Assembly: GCF_036327005.1 (NCBI RefSeq)
Contig: NZ_JAUGZK010000002.1
Coordinates: 310,001-374,000, forward strand
Reading direction: 5' to 3'
Length of the DNA: 64,000 nucleotides
DNA from: Alkalimonas mucilaginosa
Lineage (GTDB): Bacteria > Pseudomonadota > Gammaproteobacteria > Enterobacterales > Alteromonadaceae
Within the stretch, counting starts at the first letter, position 1. Each line of letters begins with the position of its first letter. Both the position numbers and the translations under genes were made by a program. Positions 26,788-35,349 of the stretch are shown piece by piece. Under the pieces are notes generated by a model. It did no database searches. It saw nothing but the letters and a program-made list of their open reading frames with translations, and had not been told where the DNA came from.

Positions 26788-27744
26788 ATGACACAGTATT
26801 ATTATGCACCGGCTTCGACCGGCAATTTCAGCGTGGGCTTTGATTTATTAGGGGCTGCTTTTGAGCCTGTCAATGGGCAATTGCTGGGGGATGTGCTGGA
26901 AATTCGTGCCGAGTGTGCTCAGAGCCACCTTAGCCTCAGTGGCCGTTATCACCATCAACTGCCAACAGATACCGACCACAACCTTATTTTGCGTTGTTAT
27001 CAGTTGTTTCAACAGCGATTAGGTAAAGAGCTGCCGGGGCTGGAGCTGCACTTACATAAAGAGTTGCCGGTTGGCAGTGGACTTGGTTCCAGTGCCTGCT
27101 CTATAGTAGTGGCCTGCTACGCTTTTAATCATTATTTTGGCGAACCATTGTCTAAGCCTGATTTATTACAGCTCATGGCCGAGGCCGAAGGTGGTGTCAG
27201 TGGTTCGGTGCATTATGACAATGTAGCGCCATCATACCTTGGCGGGCTGCAACTGATGCTACCGGGCAGTAGCCGCCTGAGTCGAGCTTTACCCTGGTTT
27301 GACCATTGGCGGGTAGTGCTTTGTTATCCTGGTACCACCTTGTCGACCAAAGCAGCGAGAGAGGCCATTCCACCGCAGTTGCCACTTGCCACCTGCATCG
27401 ACTTTGCAGCTGGGCTCAGCCGTTTTATTTCGGCAATGTACGTTCAGGATGAAGCCGAGGCACTGGCAGCCTTGCAGGATGTGGTGGCCGAGCCTGCCCG
27501 CGCTTTATTGATGCCGGAGTTGCCAGCATTACGACAGGCATTAACCGGGCTTGGTGTAGCACATCTGGGGATATCCGGCGCTGGTCCAACGGTATTTGCC
27601 CTTTGTTCGTCAGAGCAGATAGCAGAGCAGGCTGCCGCTTATCTGGCGGCTCATTATGAAAAGAATCAGGATGCAATGACGCATATTTGTCGACTTGCGC
27701 CGCAAGGCGCCCGCACACTGAAGGATCCAACGCAATGCAGTTAG
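26788..27744 (+). CDS. thrB: Homoserine kinase
   Basis: GHMP-family kinase phosphorylating homoserine with ATP. The ATP loop PVGSGLGSSACSIVVA and the C-terminal GISGAGPTVFAL motif are present. It is 318 residues long. It follows thrA by 16 bases and overlaps the thrC start by ten, so the three products should be made together. Confidence 0.95.
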   Translation: MTQYYYAPASTGNFSVGFDLLGAAFEPVNGQLLGDVLEIRAECAQSHLSLSGRYHHQLPTDTDHNLILRCYQLFQQRLGKELPGLELHLHKELPVGSGLGSSACSIVVACYAFNHYFGEPLSKPDLLQLMAEAEGGVSGSVHYDNVAPSYLGGLQLMLPGSSRLSRALPWFDHWRVVLCYPGTTLSTKAAREAIPPQLPLATCIDFAAGLSRFISAMYVQDEAEALAALQDVVAEPARALLMPELPALRQALTGLGVAHLGISGAGPTVFALCSSEQIAEQAAAYLAAHYEKNQDAMTHICRLAPQGARTLKDPTQCS

Positions 27745-29021
27745 TTAATTTGAAAGTTGCCAGCGAGCAAGTGAGCTTTTTACAGGCCGTGCGAACTGGC
27801 CTTGGTCAGCAACAAGGACTGTTTTTCCCAACCGAGTGGCCAACACTGGATTGTGAGGCTTTGTTGGAGCTCCCTCTGGTCGAGCGCAGCAGTCACATCA
27901 TGCAAGCTTTGTTCGGTGATGAGCTTTCACCGGACGAAATCCAGCACATGGTGCAACAGGCATTCACTTTCCCGGCGCCTTTGCAGTTGGTGAAAGAGGA
28001 ACTCTATTGTCTCGAGCTGTTTCATGGTCCGACCCTGGCATTTAAAGACTTTGGTGGCCGTTTTATGGCGCAGGCATTGGCAAAAGCGCAGCAACAGCAA
28101 AAAGTAACCATAGTGACGGCAACATCCGGTGATACCGGTGCTGCGGTAGCGCAGGCTTTTTATCGTCAGCCAGGTGTGCAGGTGGTGATTTTGTACCCGA
28201 AGGGAAAAATCAGCAGTTTGCAGGAAAAGCTGTTCTCTACTCTGGGGGAGAATATCACCAGTGTTGCGATTGAAGGGGACTTTGATCAGTGTCAGGCGCT
28301 GGTAAAACAGGTATTCGATCACAAGGAACTGGTACAGCGGCTGAATATCAACTCTGCCAACTCGATCAACATCAGTCGCTTGTTAGCGCAGGTCTGTTAC
28401 TACTTCGAAGCCCTGGCACAGGTGCCGGCAGAGCGGCGTCAGGATGTGGTCTTCGCGGTCCCCAGTGGTAATTTTGGCAATGTGACGGCAGGCCTGATTG
28501 CGAAAGCCATGGGGCTGCCATTTAAGCGTATGGTGGCTGCTACCAACATCAACGATACGGTCCCCCGGTACTGGCGGGACGGTCAGTGGTTGCCAAAAAC
28601 CACTCAGGCAACCTTGTCTAATGCCATGGATATCAGCGCGCCAAACAATTGGCCCCGGGTTGAAGCCTTGCTGGAGCAAGGTATGATCCGGCGTGAGGAG
28701 CTCGAAGCCGTAGCCGTGGATGAAGACGATACTCAATTAGGAATGCGCCAGCTGGCTGCTGATGGTTACATCAGTGAGCCGCATGCTGCGGTGGCTTACA
28801 AAGCACTGAAGCGTTCGTTGCAGCCTGGTGAAATCGGTATTTTTCTGGGAACAGCGCATCCGGCCAAGTTTAAAGAGCAGGTGGAAAATATTCTGGGCTG
28901 CCCCATAGCCTTACCGCCTGTGCTGGCAAAGTGTCAGGCGGAGCCAAGTCTGAGCCTGGAGCTGTCGGCAGATTTTGCAGCTTTGGAGCGATTACTAAAC
29001 GAGGTGACAGCCAATGCCTGA
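27735..29021 (+). CDS. thrC: Threonine synthase
   Basis: PLP enzyme converting O-phosphohomoserine to threonine. The PLP-lysine motif FHGPTLAFKDFGGRFM and the ATSGDTGAAVA and VPSGNFGNVTAG phosphate loops are intact. I set the start at the ATG at 27735 (MQLVNLKV), the usual family N-terminus; the longer frame runs back into thrB. The product is 428 residues. It overlaps thrB by ten bases and ung by eight. Confidence 0.95.
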   Translation: MQLVNLKVASEQVSFLQAVRTGLGQQQGLFFPTEWPTLDCEALLELPLVERSSHIMQALFGDELSPDEIQHMVQQAFTFPAPLQLVKEELYCLELFHGPTLAFKDFGGRFMAQALAKAQQQQKVTIVTATSGDTGAAVAQAFYRQPGVQVVILYPKGKISSLQEKLFSTLGENITSVAIEGDFDQCQALVKQVFDHKELVQRLNINSANSINISRLLAQVCYYFEALAQVPAERRQDVVFAVPSGNFGNVTAGLIAKAMGLPFKRMVAATNINDTVPRYWRDGQWLPKTTQATLSNAMDISAPNNWPRVEALLEQGMIRREELEAVAVDEDDTQLGMRQLAADGYISEPHAAVAYKALKRSLQPGEIGIFLGTAHPAKFKEQVENILGCPIALPPVLAKCQAEPSLSLELSADFAALERLLNEVTANA

Positions 29022-29691
29022 GTGGGCTGATGTGATAGGGGCTGAGAAAAATCAGCCCTATTTTCAACAGATCATACAGCAAGTGCAGCAGGCACGTGCT
29101 GCCGGTCAGGTGATTTATCCACCGGAAAAAGACGTATTCAGTGCTTTTAAGCTGACGCCCTTTCGTGATTTGAAAGTTGTGATCCTGGGGCAAGATCCTT
29201 ACCATGGTCCGAATCAGGCGCATGGGTTGGCATTTTCAGTTCGTCCCGGGGTGGCCGTGCCGCCATCGTTACGGAATATGTACAAAGAGCTGGCGCTGGA
29301 GTATCCGGACTATCAAATCCCAACACATGGCTACCTGAAAGCATGGGCAGAGCAAGGCGTTTTGTTGCTGAACACGGCGCTGACTGTGGTGGCGAATCAG
29401 GCCAATTCACATCGGGACCTGGGCTGGGAGCAGTTTACTGATCAGGTGATTGCAACCATCAGTGCTCGGGCCCGGCATGTGGTGTTTTTGCTGTGGGGAT
29501 CTCATGCTATTCGCAAATCGGCATTGATACAGCGTCAGCAGCATACCGTGTTAACGGCACCGCATCCGTCACCGTTATCGGCTTACCGTGGCTTTTTTGG
29601 CTGCAATCACTTTGTACAAACCAACCAAGCGTTGCAGGCACATGGACAGCAGCCAATAGATTGGCAGTTGCCCATGCAGGTAGAGTGGTAA
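29014..29691 (+). CDS. ung: Uracil-DNA glycosylase
   Basis: Base-excision repair enzyme removing uracil from DNA. The catalytic motif GQDPYHGPNQAHGLAFSV carries the active Asp, and HPSPLSAYRGFFGC carries the catalytic His and the minor-groove loop. It is 225 residues long, family-typical. It overlaps thrC by eight bases (ATGCCTGA), so it is co-transcribed with the thr operon. I see no internal promoter, though one could lie inside thrC. Confidence 0.96.
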   Translation: MPEWADVIGAEKNQPYFQQIIQQVQQARAAGQVIYPPEKDVFSAFKLTPFRDLKVVILGQDPYHGPNQAHGLAFSVRPGVAVPPSLRNMYKELALEYPDYQIPTHGYLKAWAEQGVLLLNTALTVVANQANSHRDLGWEQFTDQVIATISARARHVVFLLWGSHAIRKSALIQRQQHTVLTAPHPSPLSAYRGFFGCNHFVQTNQALQAHGQQPIDWQLPMQVEW

Positions 29692-29706
29692 CAGCAGGCT
29701 ATAAAT

Positions 29707-29740
29707 AAAAACGCCCACATCGTGCGATGTGGGCGTTTTT
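29707..29740. terminator. Bidirectional terminator between ung and the DUF3545 gene
   Basis: AAAAACGCCCACATCG and its exact reverse complement are separated by TG. A T-run on one side and an A-run on the other let it serve both converging genes. It ends one base before the stop codon of the minus-strand gene. Confidence 0.93.
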
Positions 29741-29741
29741 A

Positions 29742-29921
29742 TTAAAATAACTCGATGTCATCCAGCTCAGGTTCAATGGTCCAGTCCATGTCGGCTAGTT
29801 CGCGCTTCAATCGCTGCCGCTCTTTCATGGCTTCAATTTCCCGCCATTTGCGCTTCCCGGCACCGCGCGCTTTTTGCGCGGGTCGTTCCAACATATTCAG
29901 TAAGTCTTCGAAGCTTTCCAT
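29742..29921 (-). CDS. DUF3545-family small protein, 59 aa
   Basis: Short gene read on the minus strand: it begins MESFEDLLNMLERPAQKARG, has a highly basic middle GKRKWREIEAMKERQRLKRE, and an acidic tail ending ELDDIELF. The KRKWREIEA-KERQRL core is what I recall for DUF3545 of Alteromonadales and Vibrio. Function is unknown; the charge layout suggests a helix binding protein or nucleic acid. An AGAGAGGCAGC-type purine run precedes the ATG. The bidirectional terminator follows its stop directly. Confidence 0.78.
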   Translation of the reverse strand: MESFEDLLNMLERPAQKARGAGKRKWREIEAMKERQRLKRELADMDWTIEPELDDIELF

Positions 29922-30027
29922 TCAGCTGCCTCTCTGATGTTGTTGTTATTTTCAACAAAGGTGTACCATAGACAGCGTTAAAAATAAAGCACCAGAGTGA
30001 CAGTATGATGACATTTTCTGCATTTTA

Positions 30028-31647
30028 TTAGCTGGTCAGATGTCTCTGCAGGCTGGCGAGTAAGCCAGCGGTCGAGCTATCGAACTGGGCTGCTTTGCCA
30101 TTGAGCGCCTGATAAATCGGGCCTGAGAGCTGTTTACCTAACTCTACCCCCCACTGATCAAAGGAGTTCAGTTGCCAGATGGCGCCCTGACAAAACACTT
30201 TATGCTCATACAAGGCCAGCAAAGCGCCCAGGTAATATGGCGAAAGTTCAGGTAACAGTAAGGTATTACTCGGTTTGTTGCCCGGTGAAGCCTTGTGTGG
30301 TGCCAGCTTGCTGGCCTGCTGTTCTGTCATGCCTTGGGCCAGGCACTCATCCTTGGCTTCTTCAATGGTTTTCCCTTGCATTAAGGCCTGAGTTTGCGCA
30401 AAACAGTGGGCAGCCAGGCGCAGATGGTGATCAGCCAGCGCATGCTTCGGTTTGGCAGCAAGAATAAAATCGGCAGGTATGGTTAACTGGCTTTGATGCA
30501 GCAATTGGTGGTAAGCATGTTGACCGTTGGTTCCGGCATCCCCCCAAATGACAGGTGCTGTGGCATATGGCAGAGTATGCCCCTGATGATCCACCTGCTT
30601 GCCATTGCTCTCCATATCCAATTGTTGCACATAGGAAGGCAGCAGGCGCAGGTAATGGTTGTACGGTAGCAACGCCTGGCTTTGGCAGCCCATGCCATTG
30701 ATGTACCAGATCCCGAGCAACGCCAGGGTTACGGGCATATTGCTGGCAAAATCGGCCTGCAAAAAGTGCTGGTCCATGGCATGAGCACCGGCCAGGAAGT
30801 CTTCAAATTGCTCATTACCGAGCAACAGTGCTAAAGGCAGGCCAATGGCCGACCAAATGGAGTAACGGCCACCCACCCAGTCCCACATCGGAAGAATGTG
30901 TTCAGGCACTATGCCAAAATCAGCGGCAGCCTGGATATTGGAGCTGGTTGCCCAAAAGTGGCGGGCAATGGCTGCCTGATCGGCGCCCTTGTCGAGGAAC
31001 CATTGCCGCAAGCTCAACGCATTCTCACGGGTCTCCTCGGTACCAAACGACTTGGAGGCGACCACCACCAGGCAAGTGTCCGGCTCTAGCTGACGGCAAA
31101 TATCATGGACGACAGCGCCATCAATGTTACCGGCAAAGTGTAGTTTTACCGGGCTTTGATGATAGGGGCTAAGGGCTTCACAAGCCATTTGCGGGCCTAA
31201 TAATGAGCCACCAATACCAACCCAGATCACATCACGGATGGGTTTGCCGGTATAGCCCAGGTACCGTTGTTGGTGCAATTGACTGACCAGCGCTGTCATC
31301 TGCTGACGGCACTGGCGGATCTCAGCTGCCAGTGTCGGGTCTTTTAGCTCCGATAAGGCTGCATCAGGCAAGCGTAAGCGCATATGGCCAACGCTACGCT
31401 GCTCGGTATGATTGATGGACTCGCCGGAAACCATGCGATCGCGCAAGGCAGCAATATCACTTGTCTGCGCTAAAGCCAGCAGGCTTTGCCAGCGCTTGGC
31501 ATCGATCAGGTTTTTTGAATAATCCAGCTCAATACCACAGGCAGATAAGCGATAACGGCTGGCTCGTTCAGGATCGTGCTGAAATGCCTGCCGCAAAGAA
31601 AAAGGCTCGGATGCTAATTGCTGCAGGGCAGACCAGGGGGCGCTCAT
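30028..31647 (-). CDS. pgi: Glucose-6-phosphate isomerase
   Basis: Interconverts glucose-6-phosphate and fructose-6-phosphate. Visible motifs are WVGIGGSLLGPQMACEAL, VVVASKSFGTEETRENA, MWDWVGGRYSIWSAIGLPLAL and the C-terminal NSFDQWGVELGKQL. It is 539 residues long. The start has AAGGA nine bases upstream. It lies 21 bases after tal on the same strand, so tal-pgi is probably one operon. Confidence 0.96.
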   Translation of the reverse strand: MSAPWSALQQLASEPFSLRQAFQHDPERASRYRLSACGIELDYSKNLIDAKRWQSLLALAQTSDIAALRDRMVSGESINHTEQRSVGHMRLRLPDAALSELKDPTLAAEIRQCRQQMTALVSQLHQQRYLGYTGKPIRDVIWVGIGGSLLGPQMACEALSPYHQSPVKLHFAGNIDGAVVHDICRQLEPDTCLVVVASKSFGTEETRENALSLRQWFLDKGADQAAIARHFWATSSNIQAAADFGIVPEHILPMWDWVGGRYSIWSAIGLPLALLLGNEQFEDFLAGAHAMDQHFLQADFASNMPVTLALLGIWYINGMGCQSQALLPYNHYLRLLPSYVQQLDMESNGKQVDHQGHTLPYATAPVIWGDAGTNGQHAYHQLLHQSQLTIPADFILAAKPKHALADHHLRLAAHCFAQTQALMQGKTIEEAKDECLAQGMTEQQASKLAPHKASPGNKPSNTLLLPELSPYYLGALLALYEHKVFCQGAIWQLNSFDQWGVELGKQLSGPIYQALNGKAAQFDSSTAGLLASLQRHLTS

Positions 31648-31668
31648 AATTCAATCCTTCTGATATAG

Positions 31669-32625
31669 TTACTGAGTTAATTGGTGCTGCACCAGTTGTT
31701 CCAGTTTACGCTGGTCGGCAGCAAACTTCCGGATCCCTTCGGCTAATTTTTCAGTAGCCATGGCATCTTCATTCAAGGCCCAGCGGAAGGCTGCTTCAGA
31801 CAAAGGCGTCGGTGGTTGTTGACGCTTACCATCATCTTTTAAGTGAATCTTAAGCTCGCCTTGTTGTTGCTCCAGCTCTTTTAATAGTGCCGGGCTGATG
31901 GTCAAACGATCGCAGCCTGCCAAAGCCAGTACTTCCCCAGTGTTGCGGAAGCTCGCGCCCATGACGATGGTGTTATAGCCATGCAACTTGTAATAGTGGT
32001 AAATGTCGCGAACCGATAGCACGCCAGGATCTGTTTCTGCGGTGTAATCCATGCCGGTTGCTGCTTTGTACCAGTCCAGAATACGGCCAACAAAAGGTGA
32101 GATCAGAAACACACCTGCTTCAGCGCAAGCGATGGCCTGGGCTTGATGAAATAACAGGGTCAGGTTGCATTGGATACCTTCTTGCTCCAGTACCCGTGCG
32201 GCCTGAATACCTTCCCAGGTTGATGCTATTTTAATGAGCACCCGCTCAGGCCCGATGCCATTTTCACGGTAAAGCGCTAAGCATTGCCTGGCTTTATCTA
32301 TGGTGGCTTGGCTGTCAAACGACAGCCGGGCGTCTACTTCGGTGGAGACCCGGCCAGGGACCAGTTTACTGATTGCTGTGCCGACCTCAACGGCAAACTT
32401 GTCGCAGGCCAGTTGCACCTGACCCGCTGTATCCGTACACTTGGCTTTGGCATAGCGGATGGCGCTGGCAAGTAGCTCCTGGCTGGCAGCTTGCTGGCTG
32501 GCATTGAGCAATAAGGATGGGTTGGTGGTGGCATCGACCGGTGTAAACTGCGCGATGGACTCTAAATCGCCAGTGTCTGCCACAACGGTGGTTACGGCTT
32601 TTAGCTGTTCAAGTAGCGTACTCAT
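31669..32625 (-). CDS. tal: Transaldolase
   Basis: Pentose-phosphate enzyme transferring a dihydroxyacetone unit. It has the TalB-type N-terminus MSTLLEQLKAVTTVVADTGD, the family signature VDATTNPSLLL, and the Schiff-base Lys in RVLIKIASTWEGIQAARVLE. It is 318 residues long, normal for the TalB group. It is first of a tal-pgi operon preceded by a HexR-like site, linking it to sugar-phosphate control. Confidence 0.96.
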   Translation of the reverse strand: MSTLLEQLKAVTTVVADTGDLESIAQFTPVDATTNPSLLLNASQQAASQELLASAIRYAKAKCTDTAGQVQLACDKFAVEVGTAISKLVPGRVSTEVDARLSFDSQATIDKARQCLALYRENGIGPERVLIKIASTWEGIQAARVLEQEGIQCNLTLLFHQAQAIACAEAGVFLISPFVGRILDWYKAATGMDYTAETDPGVLSVRDIYHYYKLHGYNTIVMGASFRNTGEVLALAGCDRLTISPALLKELEQQQGELKIHLKDDGKRQQPPTPLSEAAFRWALNEDAMATEKLAEGIRKFAADQRKLEQLVQHQLTQ

Positions 32626-32686
32626 ATTGTTTTATTACCATCATTTTGGCCGAAAAATTCTTTTTTCAGCGTTTATCATAAATTAA

Positions 32687-32701
32687 TGTAGGAAAATTAC
32701 A
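32687..32701. promoter_or_regulatory. HexR-like operator upstream of tal-pgi
   Basis: TGTAGGAAAATTACA matches the HexR consensus tgTARtwwwAYTACa at all but one position. It lies 62 bases before the tal start. HexR control of tal and pgi is known in Alteromonadales, so place and sequence agree. The hexR gene is not in the window. Confidence 0.55.
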
Positions 32702-32837
32702 ACACGCTGTTGCGTTCCCTGCGTTGTTAGCCGTACTTCAGCGGCAAAAGCGATTGCGCAGACCAGCTGTTATTACTATAGTGCCGTGACAGGGTAACAA
32801 TCCTTACCCGTGCCTGGAAACTTACCACAGGATGTCC

Positions 32838-34481
32838 ATGATTTTCCAAAGCAGTTTTTATCAAACAAAGCGTATTTTGCTGGTCGATGATTGCGAGCCA
32901 ATCCGCGCATCCATTCGGGGTATGCTACAGCAGATTGGTTTCGAACACATTACCGCCGTTCCGGATGCTCAGGCAGCGCTGGAAAAAGCGGAGCTATACA
33001 GCTTTGACTTTATTCTAGCCGACTTTCAGTTAGGAGATGGCTTGAATGGGTATCAATTGTTTGAAGCGTTAAAAAAGCGGGAGCAACTCAAACCAGGATG
33101 TTGCGTGGTGCTGACCAGTGCCGAGTCAATGCGACAACCATTGTTTGGTCTTATTGAGCGGCAACCCGATTGTTACATTCAGAAGCCTTTTACCTACCTG
33201 ACGCTGGAAAAACGACTGGCGCGGGCCATTCAACAGCGCATGGCTGTGCGTAAGGTGTTTCAGGCACTCAATGCATCGGTCCCGCAAGCACTGTTAGAGT
33301 GCGATCGGGTGGTGAAGGATGCTCCACAGCATGCCCTCTATGCGCTGCGATTAAAAGCGGAACTGTTGTTGCTCAACGGGCAGGCAGAATTGGCTGCCAC
33401 CTTGTATCAGCAGTTGTTGCAAACCCGGGCATTTAGTTGGGCTGCCTTAGGGCAGGCGATCGCCTGGTTGCAACATGGACAAATCGCTGCAGCACAGGCG
33501 CAACTGTTAGAGTTAAGCAAAACAGAAGAAACCAGGCCTGAAGCATTGGACTGGCTGATCCGGCTGACTCTGAAACAACAGCCAGAGCAGGCATTGAGCC
33601 TGAGTCAAGAGTTGACACGGGTATTGCCACAAAGCGTTGATGCGGCAAGGGTGTTCGCAACGATTACGGCTATCTCGTTGCAGTGGGATGACGCTATTCG
33701 GTTGTGGCAAAAAGTTGCTCAGCAGTTTCGCTACAGTGCGCTGGACTCACCACAGCATTACCTGAATCCAGCCCGGTTGTTGTTGTGGAAGCTGCAGCAC
33801 AGCAAACCCGCGCAACCAGCTTTATTACTCAGTAAGGCAGAAGAGTGCCTGCAAGCTATTCCAAAACGTTTTCAGAGCGACAATTTACAGCCTGAACTGC
33901 AGCTGTTGCAAGCCCGTATAGCGATACTGCAGGGTGATGTGCTCATAGCAAGAGCATTGTATACTGAGCTGGCGTCATTGAACTGGCAACAGTTGCCGGT
34001 GGCAGCAGTGGTTGACTTTGCTTTACTGGCCCTGGCGCTGGGAGATAGCAAAGCTGCCGATATTCTGGCTGCGCAACTACCGCAGCGCCGTTATGGCTCA
34101 GATCTGGTGGCTGCTGTTGAGGCGGCCAGCAGCGAGTTCTGGCAGCAGCAACTTGCACAGTTGTGCCAGGACGTACGTGGCTGGATGCAGCAAGGCCAGC
34201 AATACTACCGCCAGCAATCATTTCAGCATGCAGTAAGCCGGCTGTGGCAAGCTTTTTTGTTTATGCCAGGCAACAGCAATCTGGCCTTGAGTTTATGGCA
34301 AAGTCTGGCCAGCTTGCCGCCGGCGGCCAAAGTACAGCCTATGCTGCAGTTGGTGTGCCGGACTTTACAACAAAGTGAGCTGGAGGCTGCCGGTCAACGC
34401 CGATTCGATGCGTTGTACCAGAAACTCTCCGTTCATTATACCCTGCCGGTTCAGGACGATTCGTCAGAACGATCAGCCTGA
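32838..34481 (+). CDS. Response regulator with TPR-type C-terminal region
   Basis: Receiver domain (residues about 12-130) with the acidic pair in LLVDDCEPIR, Asp62 in FILADFQLGDG and Lys116 in YIQKPF, so phosphorylation looks possible. The remaining 400 residues are Ala/Leu/Gln-rich helices with the periodicity of tetratricopeptide repeats, for example LLLNGQAELAATLYQQLLQTRAFSWAAL-type units. No DNA-binding or enzymatic domain is visible, so output is probably through protein contact. AGGA lies five bases before the ATG at 32838, which I prefer to 32832. No kinase is adjacent. Its target is unknown. Confidence 0.82.
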   Translation: MIFQSSFYQTKRILLVDDCEPIRASIRGMLQQIGFEHITAVPDAQAALEKAELYSFDFILADFQLGDGLNGYQLFEALKKREQLKPGCCVVLTSAESMRQPLFGLIERQPDCYIQKPFTYLTLEKRLARAIQQRMAVRKVFQALNASVPQALLECDRVVKDAPQHALYALRLKAELLLLNGQAELAATLYQQLLQTRAFSWAALGQAIAWLQHGQIAAAQAQLLELSKTEETRPEALDWLIRLTLKQQPEQALSLSQELTRVLPQSVDAARVFATITAISLQWDDAIRLWQKVAQQFRYSALDSPQHYLNPARLLLWKLQHSKPAQPALLLSKAEECLQAIPKRFQSDNLQPELQLLQARIAILQGDVLIARALYTELASLNWQQLPVAAVVDFALLALALGDSKAADILAAQLPQRRYGSDLVAAVEAASSEFWQQQLAQLCQDVRGWMQQGQQYYRQQSFQHAVSRLWQAFLFMPGNSNLALSLWQSLASLPPAAKVQPMLQLVCRTLQQSELEAAGQRRFDALYQKLSVHYTLPVQDDSSERSA

Positions 34482-34512
34482 AACTGGCACTGAATCACTA
34501 GTGGAAGCTTAA

Positions 34513-35292
34513 ATGATGTTAATGGTAATTTCTCCAGCCAAAGACCTGGCCATGCAGCGCAAAGCGCCTGTAGATACGCTAACACAACCTGCGATGTTAG
34601 CCGATGCTGAGCAATTGATTGATGTATGCCGGCAATTAACGCCGGTAGATATTGCCAGGCTGATGAAATTGAGCGATAAGCTGGCCGGGCTCAACGCCGC
34701 CCGTTTTGCTGATTGGCAGTTGCCATTTACCGCAGACAATGCCAGCCCGGCTGTGTTTGCTTTTAATGGCGATGTTTACCAGGGGCTGGATGCCAGCAGC
34801 TTGTCGCCTGATGATTTACGCTATGCTCAGCAGCATTTACGTATCTTAAGTGGCCTTTATGGGGTATTACGCCCCCTTGATCTGATGCAGGCCTACCGGC
34901 TGGAGATGGGCACCCGATTAAAAACAGCTGCTGGAGAAACACTCTATGCCTTCTGGCAAGAGCGAATTACCGCACAGTTGAACCAGCAGTTGGCTGAGTT
35001 AGGCTCGGATCTGCTGCTGAATCTGGCTTCACAGGAGTACTTTAAGGCAGTGCGGCCAAAAGCCTTGCAGGCCAGGGTGCTGAATGTGCAATTTAAAGAT
35101 TGGAAAAATGGCCAGTATAAAGTAATCAGTTTTTATGCCAAAAAAGCCAGAGGTTTGATGGCGCGTTATGTTATTGAGCAGCGTATTCGCTCGGCTGAGC
35201 AATTAAAAGCCTTTAACAGTGCTGGTTATTACTACAGTGCTGAAGGATCCAGCAACAATGAGCTGGTTTTCCTGCGCGACGAAGTAGCCTGA
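34513..35292 (+). CDS. yaaA: Peroxide stress protein YaaA
   Basis: DUF328/UPF0246 protein of 259 residues. The N-terminus MLMVISPAKDLAM, the stretch LSGLYGVLRPLDLMQAYRLEMGTRL and the C-terminal VISFYAKKARGLMARYVI are family signatures. In E. coli YaaA limits free iron and DNA damage under peroxide, and a DNA-binding fold is known. Two adjacent ATGs (34513 and 34516) both fit the GGAAG ribosome-binding site. Confidence 0.92.
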   Translation: MMLMVISPAKDLAMQRKAPVDTLTQPAMLADAEQLIDVCRQLTPVDIARLMKLSDKLAGLNAARFADWQLPFTADNASPAVFAFNGDVYQGLDASSLSPDDLRYAQQHLRILSGLYGVLRPLDLMQAYRLEMGTRLKTAAGETLYAFWQERITAQLNQQLAELGSDLLLNLASQEYFKAVRPKALQARVLNVQFKDWKNGQYKVISFYAKKARGLMARYVIEQRIRSAEQLKAFNSAGYYYSAEGSSNNELVFLRDEVA

Positions 35293-35349
35293 AGCTGAAC
35301 AATCAAGTACACTGTCGCCCCTTTTTTCGCGGCAAAGGCTGGTACACAT

